NCBI GenBank assembly: GCA_048360435.1
Contig: DBGCOP010000040.1
Span: 1-64,000 of the forward strand
From: Limenecus sp048360435
Lineage (GTDB): Bacteria > Cyanobacteriota > Vampirovibrionia > Gastranaerophilales > Gastranaerophilaceae
Direction of reading: 5' to 3'
DNA: 64,000 nt
Shown here: positions 7,890 to 17,351 of the stretch, piece by piece
Layout of the letters: every line of letters starts with the position of its first letter
How positions within the stretch are numbered: the stretch's first letter is position 1
Notes under the pieces: generated by a model
Databases searched by the model: none
What the model was told of the DNA's origin: nothing
What the model saw: the letters and a program-made list of their open reading frames with translations, nothing else
Translations under genes and position numbers: made by a program

Positions 7890-9116
7890 TTAAAAAAGGC
7901 TGTTGATTATGGCTTTTTTGTTTTCATCATGAACCTTTGCCAGCACATCTTCTTTGTTGATTCCGTCAAGTTTATTGAGCTGTTTTAATGCGCTGACAGC
8001 TTCGCAAAGAAGAATTTCGTTGTGTGAATTCAAGAGATTTTTTATGTTTTCTTCGGCTGTTGTAAGATTATATTCACAAACGACTCTGAGTGCACTGCTG
8101 ATTCGTCCTGCCGTAGCGGATGATTCTGATATTTCTAAAACTGCAAGCTTTTTCTGTGCATTCCAGAAGTATTCCTGCTGGCGTTTCAGAATTGTATAAA
8201 TTTCTGAAATTTCCTGTTTTGTATTTTTGTCTTCATCGAAAGTGTATTCATCGTTTTCATTCAGCATTTCGAATTTTGAAAGTGCTTTCAAAAGAACAAC
8301 TGCTGCCTGAGGATTTTTGTTCTGTCCGTTGTATGAAATCAAATATGACAATACGTCAAACATTTCAAAACAGAAAATTTGATTCAACGGCAAGATTTCT
8401 CCCAGTCCTGAAAGAATATTGTCCAAACAGGTTAACGCTGAGGTAACATCCTCTTCTAAAAGTTCCATAAGGCTTTGTAGATAAGGGATTTCACCGGCGA
8501 TGTTTTCTGACATTGAGGATTTTTCCATTGCCTGTAATAAAGCTTTTACTGCACTTTTGTCCTCATAGGCAATAAGAAATTTTACTGCTTTTAACACTGT
8601 AAAGTCGTCATCTGAGTTCAAAAGTTCAATTGCCTTGTCATAAGCTTCTTGAATTTTCATTGCCCCCAGAGCTTTAGCAGAGTTAAATGAGATTGCCTCA
8701 TTATCGCTGAATGCATATTGTGTTAAAAGATCAGCTGCAATTGTGTCAGGAATGTATGAAAAATATTTTGCACAGTATGCTTTTTCATTGTCTGTTCCTT
8801 TTTCAAACAATTCCATAATCTCATCTGTCAAATCTTCATTGGCAAATCTTGCAAATGAGCCTACGATTGTATCTTCGAAGTCAGGTGAGTAAACATCCAG
8901 AAATTTAAACAAATTTCTGTAATTGTCTTTGTTTATAGCTTTTTGAAGTCTTTTGTTTACATTATTTTTTACAAAATCAAACAAAAAGTCACTTTTTTGC
9001 GCAAGCAGTTTAAACGCTTCAACATCAGCGTTGTCGATTATTTCCTTTGCAGCGTGAAGGGCTTTTTGTTCTTCCTTTGCTGTCAGGTCTTTTACGAGTT
9101 GTTCTTTATTTGTCAT
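7890..9116 (-). CDS. HEAT-repeat-like helical protein of unknown function
   Basis: Protein of 408 residues, acidic and leucine/alanine-rich, built from repeated helix pairs of 30-40 residues (for example AISFNSAKALGAMKIQEAYDKA, then FTVLKAVKFLIAYEDKSAVKALLQ, and near the C-terminus EILLCEAVSALKQLNKLDGI), the pattern of HEAT or ARM repeats. No membrane span, signal peptide or catalytic motif is seen. Such scaffolds bind proteins. Its position between pheT and tatD, 15 and 16 bases from each, shows co-transcription, but neither partner suggests a function. No named family recognised. Confidence 0.7.
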   Translation of the reverse strand: MTNKEQLVKDLTAKEEQKALHAAKEIIDNADVEAFKLLAQKSDFLFDFVKNNVNKRLQKAINKDNYRNLFKFLDVYSPDFEDTIVGSFARFANEDLTDEIMELFEKGTDNEKAYCAKYFSYIPDTIAADLLTQYAFSDNEAISFNSAKALGAMKIQEAYDKAIELLNSDDDFTVLKAVKFLIAYEDKSAVKALLQAMEKSSMSENIAGEIPYLQSLMELLEEDVTSALTCLDNILSGLGEILPLNQIFCFEMFDVLSYLISYNGQNKNPQAAVVLLKALSKFEMLNENDEYTFDEDKNTKQEISEIYTILKRQQEYFWNAQKKLAVLEISESSATAGRISSALRVVCEYNLTTAEENIKNLLNSHNEILLCEAVSALKQLNKLDGINKEDVLAKVHDENKKAIINSLF

Positions 9117-9131
9117 AAAATACTTTCTAAA

Positions 9132-11603
9132 TTATTCTCTGAAGCTTAGTTCCGCAAAAGATTTTTTCAGGTTGTTTCTGATTGAGTTCATTTGTTCTTC
9201 TACTGCTTCATCTGTTAATGTTGCTTCTGAATTTTGCATTTTAATTCTGAAAGCCATACTTTTGTAACCTTCTTTAATGTGTTCTCCCTGATATATGTCA
9301 AAGAGCTCTTCACCGTTAAAGAGATTGCTTTTTACTGATTTTTTGATTACCTTCGCAATATCTTCGTGGCTTATTGATTCAGGTACAATAAAGGCTAAAT
9401 CTCTTTGTACTTCAGGGAACAATGAGAGTTTTTTATATCTGATTGTTGAATGGTGTACTGATTGAAGAAGTGTCTCAAGATCAATTTCAAACAGGTATAC
9501 ATTCTGTTGGAATTTTTGTTTGTCTTTTAATATCGGATGAACTTCGCCCAGGAATCCAACTTCAATCGGCTGTTTGCCTAACATTACAAGTTTGGCGCAT
9601 TTGCCGGGGTGAAGAAATTCTTTTGTTCCTGACTCACACGGTCTGAACTGGATTCTGTTTTCAAGTCCCAGAAGTGAAATAAGGTCTTGTATTATACCTT
9701 TTACAACGTAAAAATCAGGCTCACTGAGTTTTGATTTTTGTGTCCATTTTTCGTTATTTACGTTTCCTGTTACTGCTCCTGCCAGAATTCTTTTTTCTGT
9801 TACACCTGAATCTTTTTCAGATGCTTCGTGGTCGTGGAAATAGGTTCTTCCCATTTCATAAATCCAAAGGTTTTTCTGTCCGTTTGATATGTTATTTTTC
9901 ACTACATTTAATATGCTTGGCATCAGAGATTGTCTGAGCATTGTATGGTCTTCGCTTTGAGGGTTGCATACTTTTACTGCTTTTGAGTCATCAAATTTTA
10001 CACAGAACTCTTTATACAATGGTTCTCCCACTAGAGAAGAAGTTACTGCTTCTAAGAATCCGTTTCCGAGAAACATATTATTAATGTTTTTAAGAATTTT
10101 GTTTTCTTCTCTGATTTCAGGTGATTGTGTGTTTTTGGGCAATGTCGGATCAATTTTGTCAAAACCGTAAATTCTTGAAATTTCTTCTATGAGGTCAATT
10201 TCTCTGTATACATCAACCATTCTGAAAGACGGAACCTTGAATTTTGCTGCTATTTCATTTTTGCCAAGCAGTTCAAAGCCAAGATTTTCAAGAATTTCTA
10301 TACATTTTTCGGCAGGAATTTCCGTGCCTAAAATACGTTTAATTTGTGCAAATCTGAGAGTTATATCAATTTCAGGCAGTTTGTTGTTTCCTGTTTCAAC
10401 AATGCCGTCTACTTTTGCCTCGGCAAGATCAACCATCAACTGCATTGCACGAAGCAAAGCAGGTTTAACCATTTCAATGTCAATGCCTCTTTCAAATCTG
10501 GCACTGGCTTCGCTTCTATATCCTACGCTTCTGGCAGAACGTCTGTTTTGAGCCGGAGTGAAATATGCTGCTTCAAGTGCGATATTCTTTGTATTGTTGT
10601 CTACTTCACTGTTGGCAGAACCGAATACACCTCCGATACATACAGATTGCTCTTTTGTTGCAATCAGCACTGTATCATTGTTTGTTTTTCTTTCGACTTC
10701 ATCAAGTGTAACGATTGTTTCTCCTTCGAAGGCTCTTCTTACACAAAGGTATCCGTTTAATTTGTCTTTATCAAATGCATGTAATGGGCAGCCGTATTCG
10801 AGAAGAACATAATTTGTGATGTCGACTACATTATTTATGGCTCTGATTCCGCAAGCCGTGAGTCTTCTTTGCATCCATTCAGGTGAAGGTTTAATCACAA
10901 CATCCTTCAAAAGTCCCAGGCTGTAATATTTACAGCCTTCTTCATCAAGGATTTCAACTTTGAATTTATCTGTTGATGTATCTTGTGTATTTTGAAGCGG
11001 CGAGAAGTTCAATTTTTTATTAAAAATTGCCGAAAGCTCTCTTGCTACGCCGATGATTGACATTTCATCACCTCTATTGGCTGTCGGAGCAACATCAAAA
11101 ACAATATCTTCTTTTATATCGAGTACTTTTTCAAGTGCTTCACCGAGTTTCAAGTTCTCATAAAGTCTGTTCAAAATAAGTATGCCGTCTTCTTCCTGCA
11201 TATTTTCAAGACCGAGTTCATCTTGTGAGCAAAGCATTCCTTGAGATTCAACTCCTCTGATTTTTGCCGGAGTAAGTTCAAATTGTTCACCTGTTTTTCT
11301 GTCGAGTACTTTTGAGCCGACAGAAGCATAGGGAATAATTTGTCCTTCTTTAATATTTTGCGCACCGCAGACAACAGTTTTTGTTTCACCACCTAAGTCT
11401 ACTGTTACAAGGTGAAGTTTGTCTGCATTCGGGTGCTGGTCAATAAGTTTTATTTGAGCAACTCTTATATTAGAAAATTTCGGACCTGTTTTTTCGATTT
11501 CTTCTACTTCAAGACCGCTCATTGTCAGTTCGTGAGCGATTTGTTCAGGTGTAACATCTGTTAAATCTACATATTCATTAAGCCATTCCAGTGAAATTTT
11601 CAT
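9132..11603 (-). CDS. pheT: Phenylalanyl-tRNA synthetase beta subunit
   Basis: Protein of 823 residues, standard for bacterial PheT. The order of domains is visible: N-terminal MKISLEWLNEYVDL, tRNA-binding OB fold (IRVAQIKLIDQHPNADKLHLV), B3/B4 editing region (GCPLHAFDKDK), B5 domain (AEKCIEILENLGFEL), the catalytic-like core with YEMGRTYF, and the C-terminal FDX-ACB domain (LSLFPEVQRDLAFIV). It pairs with PheS, which is not in this window, to charge tRNA-Phe. AAGGA precedes the ATG. It heads the operon with the HEAT protein and tatD. Confidence 0.97.
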   Translation of the reverse strand: MKISLEWLNEYVDLTDVTPEQIAHELTMSGLEVEEIEKTGPKFSNIRVAQIKLIDQHPNADKLHLVTVDLGGETKTVVCGAQNIKEGQIIPYASVGSKVLDRKTGEQFELTPAKIRGVESQGMLCSQDELGLENMQEEDGILILNRLYENLKLGEALEKVLDIKEDIVFDVAPTANRGDEMSIIGVARELSAIFNKKLNFSPLQNTQDTSTDKFKVEILDEEGCKYYSLGLLKDVVIKPSPEWMQRRLTACGIRAINNVVDITNYVLLEYGCPLHAFDKDKLNGYLCVRRAFEGETIVTLDEVERKTNNDTVLIATKEQSVCIGGVFGSANSEVDNNTKNIALEAAYFTPAQNRRSARSVGYRSEASARFERGIDIEMVKPALLRAMQLMVDLAEAKVDGIVETGNNKLPEIDITLRFAQIKRILGTEIPAEKCIEILENLGFELLGKNEIAAKFKVPSFRMVDVYREIDLIEEISRIYGFDKIDPTLPKNTQSPEIREENKILKNINNMFLGNGFLEAVTSSLVGEPLYKEFCVKFDDSKAVKVCNPQSEDHTMLRQSLMPSILNVVKNNISNGQKNLWIYEMGRTYFHDHEASEKDSGVTEKRILAGAVTGNVNNEKWTQKSKLSEPDFYVVKGIIQDLISLLGLENRIQFRPCESGTKEFLHPGKCAKLVMLGKQPIEVGFLGEVHPILKDKQKFQQNVYLFEIDLETLLQSVHHSTIRYKKLSLFPEVQRDLAFIVPESISHEDIAKVIKKSVKSNLFNGEELFDIYQGEHIKEGYKSMAFRIKMQNSEATLTDEAVEEQMNSIRNNLKKSFAELSFRE

Positions 11604-11655
11604 AATCTATCCTTTTTTGTTATATTCTTAAGCCAATTTTATAATAAATAGCTAT

Positions 11656-11690
11656 GAAAAAAAAGCGGTTTTTCTCAAAAACCGCTTTTT
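11656..11690 (-). terminator. Strong hairpin terminator after the BI-1-like gene
   Basis: Two perfect 14-base arms, AAAAAGCGGTTTTT and AAAAACCGCTTTTT, enclose a three-base loop. It lies between the 3' end of the leftward Bax-inhibitor-like gene and the start of pheT, separating the two units. Confidence 0.85.
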
Positions 11691-11707
11691 GTAACTTAAA
11701 ATGGTTT

Positions 11708-12445
11708 TTAGTTGTCTCTTAGCTTTGCAAGAAGGTTTAAGATTTCTATATACAGCCATACAAGTGTGACCATCAAACCAAATGCTCCATACCATTCATA
11801 GTCTTTGGGCAGCTGGTTTTTTTGACCTTCTTCAATGAAATCAAAATCAAGAATCAAACATAATGAAGCAATTGTTACAACAATGCCGCTGAAAACAATG
11901 CTCATCGGACCTGTACCCGTGATGAACGGAATGCTGAAGTCAAAGAAGCTTCCGACAAGGCTTATCAAATACAAAATCATTATTGTTATAAGTGCTGTCA
12001 TAATTGTTGATCTGAATTTTGCCGTAGCTTTGATTATTTTAGCTTTGTACAATGTTAACATTACGAGAAATGCAACAAATGTTCCTGCCACAGCCTGAAC
12101 AGCAATTCCAGGGAATTGGGTTTCAAGAAATAATGAAAGACCTGCAAGCAGTGCACCTTCTGCAAAAGCATATATCGGTGCAAGATATTTTGCCATTTTG
12201 GGGAAAATTGCGGAAGCAAGTCCTGCAATAAGACCTCCTATCAGTGCAACCGTTAAAATTATCATTACTTTGTCGGAAAAACCGCCAAGTATTGTTTGAT
12301 AGAATACGGCACAGCCTGAGATGAGCGCAATTAAAAGTAATACAAAAACTTTTGCAATTGTGCCGGACACTGTCATCGGCTTTGAATCAAGAAGCAGTTC
12401 TTTGTTGTCCATTCTTGAAAGAACAGGGTTTGTACTTTTAAACAT
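11708..12445 (-). CDS. Bax inhibitor-1/YccA-family integral membrane protein
   Basis: Protein of 245 residues with a soluble N-terminus containing SNPVLSR-like and GTIAKV segments, then seven predicted membrane helices. The bacterial BI-1/YccA long-form family is recognisable from the N-terminal pattern (NPVLSRMD...MTVSGTIAKV) and the C-terminal LDFDFIEEGQKNQLPKDYEWYGAFGLMVTLVWLY-type ending, which carries the conserved aspartates of the calcium-leak pore in BsYetJ. Function in bacteria is membrane or Ca2+ homeostasis by analogy. GGAG precedes the ATG. It sits alone between two terminator or spacer regions. Confidence 0.88.
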   Translation of the reverse strand: MFKSTNPVLSRMDNKELLLDSKPMTVSGTIAKVFVLLLIALISGCAVFYQTILGGFSDKVMIILTVALIGGLIAGLASAIFPKMAKYLAPIYAFAEGALLAGLSLFLETQFPGIAVQAVAGTFVAFLVMLTLYKAKIIKATAKFRSTIMTALITIMILYLISLVGSFFDFSIPFITGTGPMSIVFSGIVVTIASLCLILDFDFIEEGQKNQLPKDYEWYGAFGLMVTLVWLYIEILNLLAKLRDN

Positions 12446-12520
12446 TATTTTTCTCCTAAATTTCTTTTTTCGTTCCAGTTTATCAATAGCACGTTTTTAA
12501 ACAAATATCAATTGTTTAAG

Positions 12521-13093
12521 TTATTCAAATAAAAACACAAGTTTTTTCTTAAAAGTTTCTTCAAACAGGTCTTTTTTCTTTTCTGCCATTTTTAAATTTG
12601 GTTTGAAGCCTATTGTTTTTATATACAAGTTTATGCTTGTGTCATTTTGTTGTGCTCGCATTCTGAGAATCAGATTTTTGTGGGGTTTATCCATCCCGTC
12701 TGCTATTCTTAAGATAGATGCGAGTTGTTTGACAAGAATCCTGTCATTATCTTTCAAAGATGCAAAGGTTTCATGTTTTTCAGGATTTGGGGCAGAACCC
12801 CTGTGGTATCTGGCTATGTTGGCTATGATTTTTGTTTCATAATCATCAAAACCTTGCAGTCCTTCTTCTATAATCATTTTCATAGAGTGTTTGTGGTGTG
12901 ATTTTTTTTCTATGAAATATCCTATATCATGTAGTTTTGAAGCTTCTATGAGGTATTCTTTTTCTCTTTGTGTAAAACTGCAAATATTATTGTTTAAGGC
13001 ATCAAATATCTTTATCGAATAGTTTTCGATTTGTTTTGCGTGTTCAATGTCTGCATTTTTTTCTTTTAAAATTTCGTCTGAAGTTTTAGTCAT
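12521..13093 (-). CDS. HD-domain phosphohydrolase (Ppx/GppA C-terminal type)
   Basis: Protein of 190 residues. A histidine early (E-H-A-K-Q-I-E-N-Y) is followed by the HD pair in SKLHDIGYF, a downstream SHHKHSMKMI, and a later LRIADGMDKPH, the arrangement in the HD domain that closes exopolyphosphatase/Ppx-GppA proteins. The ASKHA phosphatase half of Ppx is absent. Possible substrates are (p)ppGpp-like nucleotides or polyphosphate-related esters; not decidable here. Its ATG overlaps the end of cheA (ATGACTAA), so it is translationally coupled to the chemosensory kinase, which argues for a signalling role. Confidence 0.72.
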   Translation of the reverse strand: MTKTSDEILKEKNADIEHAKQIENYSIKIFDALNNNICSFTQREKEYLIEASKLHDIGYFIEKKSHHKHSMKMIIEEGLQGFDDYETKIIANIARYHRGSAPNPEKHETFASLKDNDRILVKQLASILRIADGMDKPHKNLILRMRAQQNDTSINLYIKTIGFKPNLKMAEKKKDLFEETFKKKLVFLFE

Positions 13094-16000
13094 ATTTTAA
13101 AAGTTTTTCTATTGTATCTAACAGGTAGTCTTGATTAAAGTTTGATTTCTTTATAAATGCATCAACATCCGGCATATCTTTTGCGAGATTTTCGGTGTCA
13201 TATGATGAAATTATGATTACAGGAATATTTTTAAATTTTTGATGTGATTTTAGTTCTTTAACAAACATTCCTCCGTCCATTTCCGGCATTTCCATATCGG
13301 AAAGTATAAGATCAAAGTCATCTTTGTATAGTTTTTCAAAAGCTTCTCTCGGATTATTTACCATTTCAAAGCTGTATCCCCAGTGAACCAGAATATTTTT
13401 CAAAAGTTCTCGTGTTGTCATAGAATCATCAACAATGAGAATCTTATATTCTTTGTTTGGTTTTGTATTGATTTGATATTTAGGTACGGCCATTAACGGT
13501 TTTTCAACAGGTGTATAGGTGCTTTTGTATAAATCTGTGAGATTTAAAATCAGGCAAACTTCTCCATTTGCGAGTGTAGTAATTCCTGAGATATGTTTGA
13601 GTTTCATAATAGGAGGTTCAAGTTTTTTTTGAAGTATATCCTGATCTCCGAGAATTTTATCTACAATAAGTCCCATCAGTGAATTTTCAATTTCAATTAA
13701 GACTACTGTATGTTTTTCTGTTTTTGAAAAATCTGTTGCAGGAAGTCCCATAAGTTCGCTAAGGTAAAATATATTCACGGTTTTTCCGTCTATTATCATA
13801 GATTTTGTATCATTTCTGAAATAGACATCTTTTTTATTCACCCACATAACTGTTTTTATTGAAGTCATTGGCATTGCGAAAAGCTGTTTTGAAGATTCAA
13901 CGATAAATGCTTTGAGCGTAGACATAGATATTGGCAGTTCAATTGTGATTTTTGTGCCCTGTTTTGGTACGGAAAATACTTTAACTGTTCCATTTAATTG
14001 GTTAATTTTGGTTTGAACTATATCGAGCCCCACACCTCTTCCTGAGATTTCTGTTACAACCTGTTCTGTTGAAAATCCGGGCCAGAAAATTATATTCATA
14101 ATCTGTTCTGCTGAAAGATAGTCTGCTTCTTTTTGAGTTATTAAGTTTTTCTCAAGAGCTCTGTTCACAATTTTTTTTAGGTCTATTCCTCTTCCGTCAT
14201 CGTGAATTTCGATGATAATTTTGTTTTGAAGGCTTTTAGCTATCAGATAAATTTTGCCTTTAGGTGATTTTCCGGCTGCTATACGTTCTTGAGGAGTTTC
14301 AATTCCATGGTCGATAGAGTTTCTGATTATGTGCATCAAAGGTGCTTTTATCTCTTCTATAACTTTTTTGTCAGCACTTGTTTCACTTCCTGAAATCAAA
14401 AGTTCAATTTCTTTTCCGGTATCTTTTGAAATATCTCGAATCATTCTCGGAAACATATGAAATATGGTTGCCAGAGGCAAAACTCTGATATTTTTAATCA
14501 TTCCTTCAAGTTGTGTAATTATAAGGTTTTGTTTTGTATCTTCTTCATCAATAGATTTTTGAAGATTCAAAATTCTATTATTTAATTTTACAATTTTTGC
14601 TGAATTTTCCTGAAATATAGAAAAGATTTGTTTGCTGAAAAGTGAAAGCGTTGTGTAATCTATTTTTTCGGTGGTGTTCAAATATTTCCTGTCATAATAT
14701 TTGATAAAACTTTGAGATTTGTGGTTGAAATTTCTCCATTCCACAAGGTCTTGAAGAATTTTTTCAAGTTCTGAAATATTTTTTTTGTGTTTAATTCTTC
14801 CTATAATCAATTCACCCATTTGATTTACGAGTCTATCGAGTTTTTTTGAGTCTACACGCAAGGTTCTGATAGATGTTGTTTCAAAAGAGTTGAAAAAGTC
14901 TTGTGCTTTTTTTACAGGAAGAGACGATTCATCCAATGTAGTACTCAGGTTAGTCAGAGGATTGACAGAGCTGTTCAAATCCAGCATTTGTTTAATTATA
15001 TCAAGTCTTTGAAGAACAAGAGAAATATCTTCTGTATCTTCTTTTTCTTCCAAAGTCATTTTCTCAACAGAATTCAGACTCTGTTTGAGAATAGTTATAA
15101 TTTCTTTTTCCGGTAATGTATTGCTGTTTTTTACAACTTCAAGAATTTCTTCAATTTTGTGTGAAATATCAATAGCTTCTTTATTCTTTGATAGCTCAAT
15201 AATTATATCCAGTGCATCATTAAGAGCAGGTATTTGAGATAAGTTGTTTTCAAGTTTATTAAAACCTTCTTTAACAAATTCCACTTTCTCAAGAAAATCT
15301 TTGATTATAGATTCGTTTTCTTTATTAACAGAGGTTTTATCCTCTTTTTCTGCTTCTGTTTCATGTTTGAGTTTTTCTTCAACAGCTTTTTTATAATCAA
15401 ATTGTTCTATTGAAAATTCTTCATAAATTTTATTAAGAGAATTGACGATGTTTGTGAGTTTTCCGTCAATTTCTTTTTGTTCTTCTTCTGTGAGAAGATT
15501 TGAGTTTTGAACAACAAAATTAAGTTTTTCTTCGAGATTATTTATTTCATTTTTTATATCAAAATAGTCTGTTTGTTCAAATTTTTCTGACAGCTGTTTG
15601 AGAAGGTAGTAAAAAGTTTCAATGTATGATTCACCGCCCTCTTTTCCAATGTTAATCAGAAGAAGAAAGGCTTCTGATATCAATGCATTTATTGTCAGTA
15701 TATTTTTTTTGAATTCTTTTGCTTTTTTTGATAAAGAAGTTTTAATCTTTTTTTCTTCTTTAGAAACTGTTTCAGATATTGCTTCGTATTTTTTTATTAA
15801 TTCATCAATATGGTCAATGAGTTTTTGGATATCATCTGTATAATATTCTTTTTTTATTTTTACAGATTCTTGTATCAGTTCATTTAGTAAATCCGTTGTT
15901 TGATATAAAGCATCTGAAATTTCTCTGTTTATTTCTATTTTATTTTCTTTAGCAAGACCCAGGACATCTTCGGCTTTGTGAGCCAGTCTTTGAATATTGT

Positions 16001-16187
16001 TAAAGCCAATCATTCTGGCTGCACCTTTCAAAGAGTGTGCATCACGAAACAGATAAACAATCAGTTCTTCTTTGTTGGGGTTTGTTTCAAGCTGCAAGAG
16101 GTTGTTATTCATCTTTTGGATGATTTCTTCAGTTTCACCCCTGAATATATTTAAGATTTCTTCAAACTCTTCCGGTTGAAAATCCAT
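13086..16187 (-). CDS. Hybrid CheA histidine kinase with receiver domain (PixL/ChpA-like)
   Basis: Protein of 1033 residues. Domains in order: Hpt with phospho-acceptor H51 (AHSLKGAARMIG), a long acidic helical linker (about 110-430) in place of a clear P2 domain, dimerisation domain (LDRLVNQMGELIIGR), HATPase domain with N-box IIRNSIDHGIETP, G1 DDGRGID and G2 GRGVGLDIV, CheW-like P5 domain, and a C-terminal receiver (LIVDDSMTTRELL, LSDMEMPEMDG, with a lysine in FIKKS). This is the layout of cyanobacterial PixL/TaxAY-type and Pil-Chp CheAs. It lies between the MCP and HD genes in one operon; no CheY, CheR or CheB is nearby. A role in pilus-based motility is inferred. Confidence 0.93.
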   Translation of the reverse strand: MDFQPEEFEEILNIFRGETEEIIQKMNNNLLQLETNPNKEELIVYLFRDAHSLKGAARMIGFNNIQRLAHKAEDVLGLAKENKIEINREISDALYQTTDLLNELIQESVKIKKEYYTDDIQKLIDHIDELIKKYEAISETVSKEEKKIKTSLSKKAKEFKKNILTINALISEAFLLLINIGKEGGESYIETFYYLLKQLSEKFEQTDYFDIKNEINNLEEKLNFVVQNSNLLTEEEQKEIDGKLTNIVNSLNKIYEEFSIEQFDYKKAVEEKLKHETEAEKEDKTSVNKENESIIKDFLEKVEFVKEGFNKLENNLSQIPALNDALDIIIELSKNKEAIDISHKIEEILEVVKNSNTLPEKEIITILKQSLNSVEKMTLEEKEDTEDISLVLQRLDIIKQMLDLNSSVNPLTNLSTTLDESSLPVKKAQDFFNSFETTSIRTLRVDSKKLDRLVNQMGELIIGRIKHKKNISELEKILQDLVEWRNFNHKSQSFIKYYDRKYLNTTEKIDYTTLSLFSKQIFSIFQENSAKIVKLNNRILNLQKSIDEEDTKQNLIITQLEGMIKNIRVLPLATIFHMFPRMIRDISKDTGKEIELLISGSETSADKKVIEEIKAPLMHIIRNSIDHGIETPQERIAAGKSPKGKIYLIAKSLQNKIIIEIHDDGRGIDLKKIVNRALEKNLITQKEADYLSAEQIMNIIFWPGFSTEQVVTEISGRGVGLDIVQTKINQLNGTVKVFSVPKQGTKITIELPISMSTLKAFIVESSKQLFAMPMTSIKTVMWVNKKDVYFRNDTKSMIIDGKTVNIFYLSELMGLPATDFSKTEKHTVVLIEIENSLMGLIVDKILGDQDILQKKLEPPIMKLKHISGITTLANGEVCLILNLTDLYKSTYTPVEKPLMAVPKYQINTKPNKEYKILIVDDSMTTRELLKNILVHWGYSFEMVNNPREAFEKLYKDDFDLILSDMEMPEMDGGMFVKELKSHQKFKNIPVIIISSYDTENLAKDMPDVDAFIKKSNFNQDYLLDTIEKLLKYD

Positions 16188-16220
16188 TTAATGTCTTCCT
16201 AAATTGTTATGTAATGGCTT

Positions 16221-17231
16221 TTATTTGCTTTTTAGCTCATTAATATTGTCAATATTATTGTTTATACTGTTTTGCATTTGTGTAAGATCTGAGGCTACTG
16301 CATGGAGACTTTTTACTATTTCAGAAGATAGCTTTTCCTGACTTTCGGAATTAAATGAAACATTTTCTATAAATTTCATTAAATTTGTTACAGCTTCATT
16401 CAATACATTGAAGTTTTGTTCAATATTGCCGGCAAGTTTTACACCGGATTCAATTTCTTTGCTTCCTTCTTCGGTTGCCATAACGGTGGAGTTTGTTGTG
16501 TGCTGAATATCGTTGATTAGAGAAGAGATTTTTGTTGTAGCCTGTTTTGATTCATCAGCAAGCTTTCTGATTTCTCCTGCAACAACAGCAAATCCCTTGC
16601 CGTGTTCACCTGCTCTGGCTGCTTCAACTGCTGCATTTAAAGCAAGCATGTTGGTTTGTTCCGCTATGTCTTCAACCAGTCCGATTATAGAGCCAATTTG
16701 TTGAATGTATTCACTTAATTCGAGAATAAGTTCTGCAATGATTTGGATTCGTTGTTTCAATACTATCATCTTATCAATGTTGGCTTGAACAGGTTTTTGT
16801 TCAAGGTCTGTATCTTTTAGTGATTGTGCAACTTTATACAGAGCTTCTTTAGAATTTTGTTTAAGTGAAAATGCCAGAGATTTTATTTTTTCTACATTAT
16901 CAGATGCCTGAGAAAAAGATGTTTCATATCTTTGTACTGCGTTTTTTTGTGCAACTGTCAAGTCCAGAATTTTTGCGGCTGATGCCTGGGTTTGTTTGTT
17001 TTTTAGTGCTAAATCTTTTCTTAATTCATTCAAAAGCCATTCTCTTGTCCAAATATATTGACCCAAATAAGCAAGGAATAACAAAGAGATAACAATTACT
17101 GCGCCGGTTGTCCACATATGTTTAATTGATATGGCAATAATTAGCATCAAAAGGATAACAATACCTATTATATCGAGTATAAATTTAATATCCGATTTTT
17201 TTCTGTAATCCAATGATTTATCTTCACTCAT
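16221..17231 (-). CDS. Methyl-accepting chemotaxis protein without periplasmic sensor
   Basis: Protein of 336 residues. Two membrane helices (about 16-38 and 41-62) are joined by a very short turn, so there is no extracellular sensing domain and no recognisable HAMP. The cytoplasmic half carries the MCP signalling hairpin around residues 185-230, with EDIAEQTNMLALNAA, VEAARAGEHGKGFAVVAGEI and RKLADES. Input is probably an intramembrane or cytoplasmic signal, or a partner protein. It is 33 bases upstream of cheA in the same operon and divergent from the tandem-CheW gene. GGGATT precedes the ATG. Confidence 0.92.
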   Translation of the reverse strand: MSEDKSLDYRKKSDIKFILDIIGIVILLMLIIAISIKHMWTTGAVIVISLLFLAYLGQYIWTREWLLNELRKDLALKNKQTQASAAKILDLTVAQKNAVQRYETSFSQASDNVEKIKSLAFSLKQNSKEALYKVAQSLKDTDLEQKPVQANIDKMIVLKQRIQIIAELILELSEYIQQIGSIIGLVEDIAEQTNMLALNAAVEAARAGEHGKGFAVVAGEIRKLADESKQATTKISSLINDIQHTTNSTVMATEEGSKEIESGVKLAGNIEQNFNVLNEAVTNLMKFIENVSFNSESQEKLSSEIVKSLHAVASDLTQMQNSINNNIDNINELKSK

Positions 17232-17351
17232 TCTGTAAATCCCCTGTTAATTTAGCTAAAAATGCAATATAATTATTTTATAACAAATTTGCGTTTGCGC
17301 CAACTTGTTACGTAATATAGAGGAGAAAGAAAAGGAAGAGAATCTGTTTCA

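Noticed and set aside
10189..10812. Overlapping + strand frames across pheT
   Set aside because: pheT is unambiguous on the minus strand; the antisense frames lack start signals and recognisable sequence.
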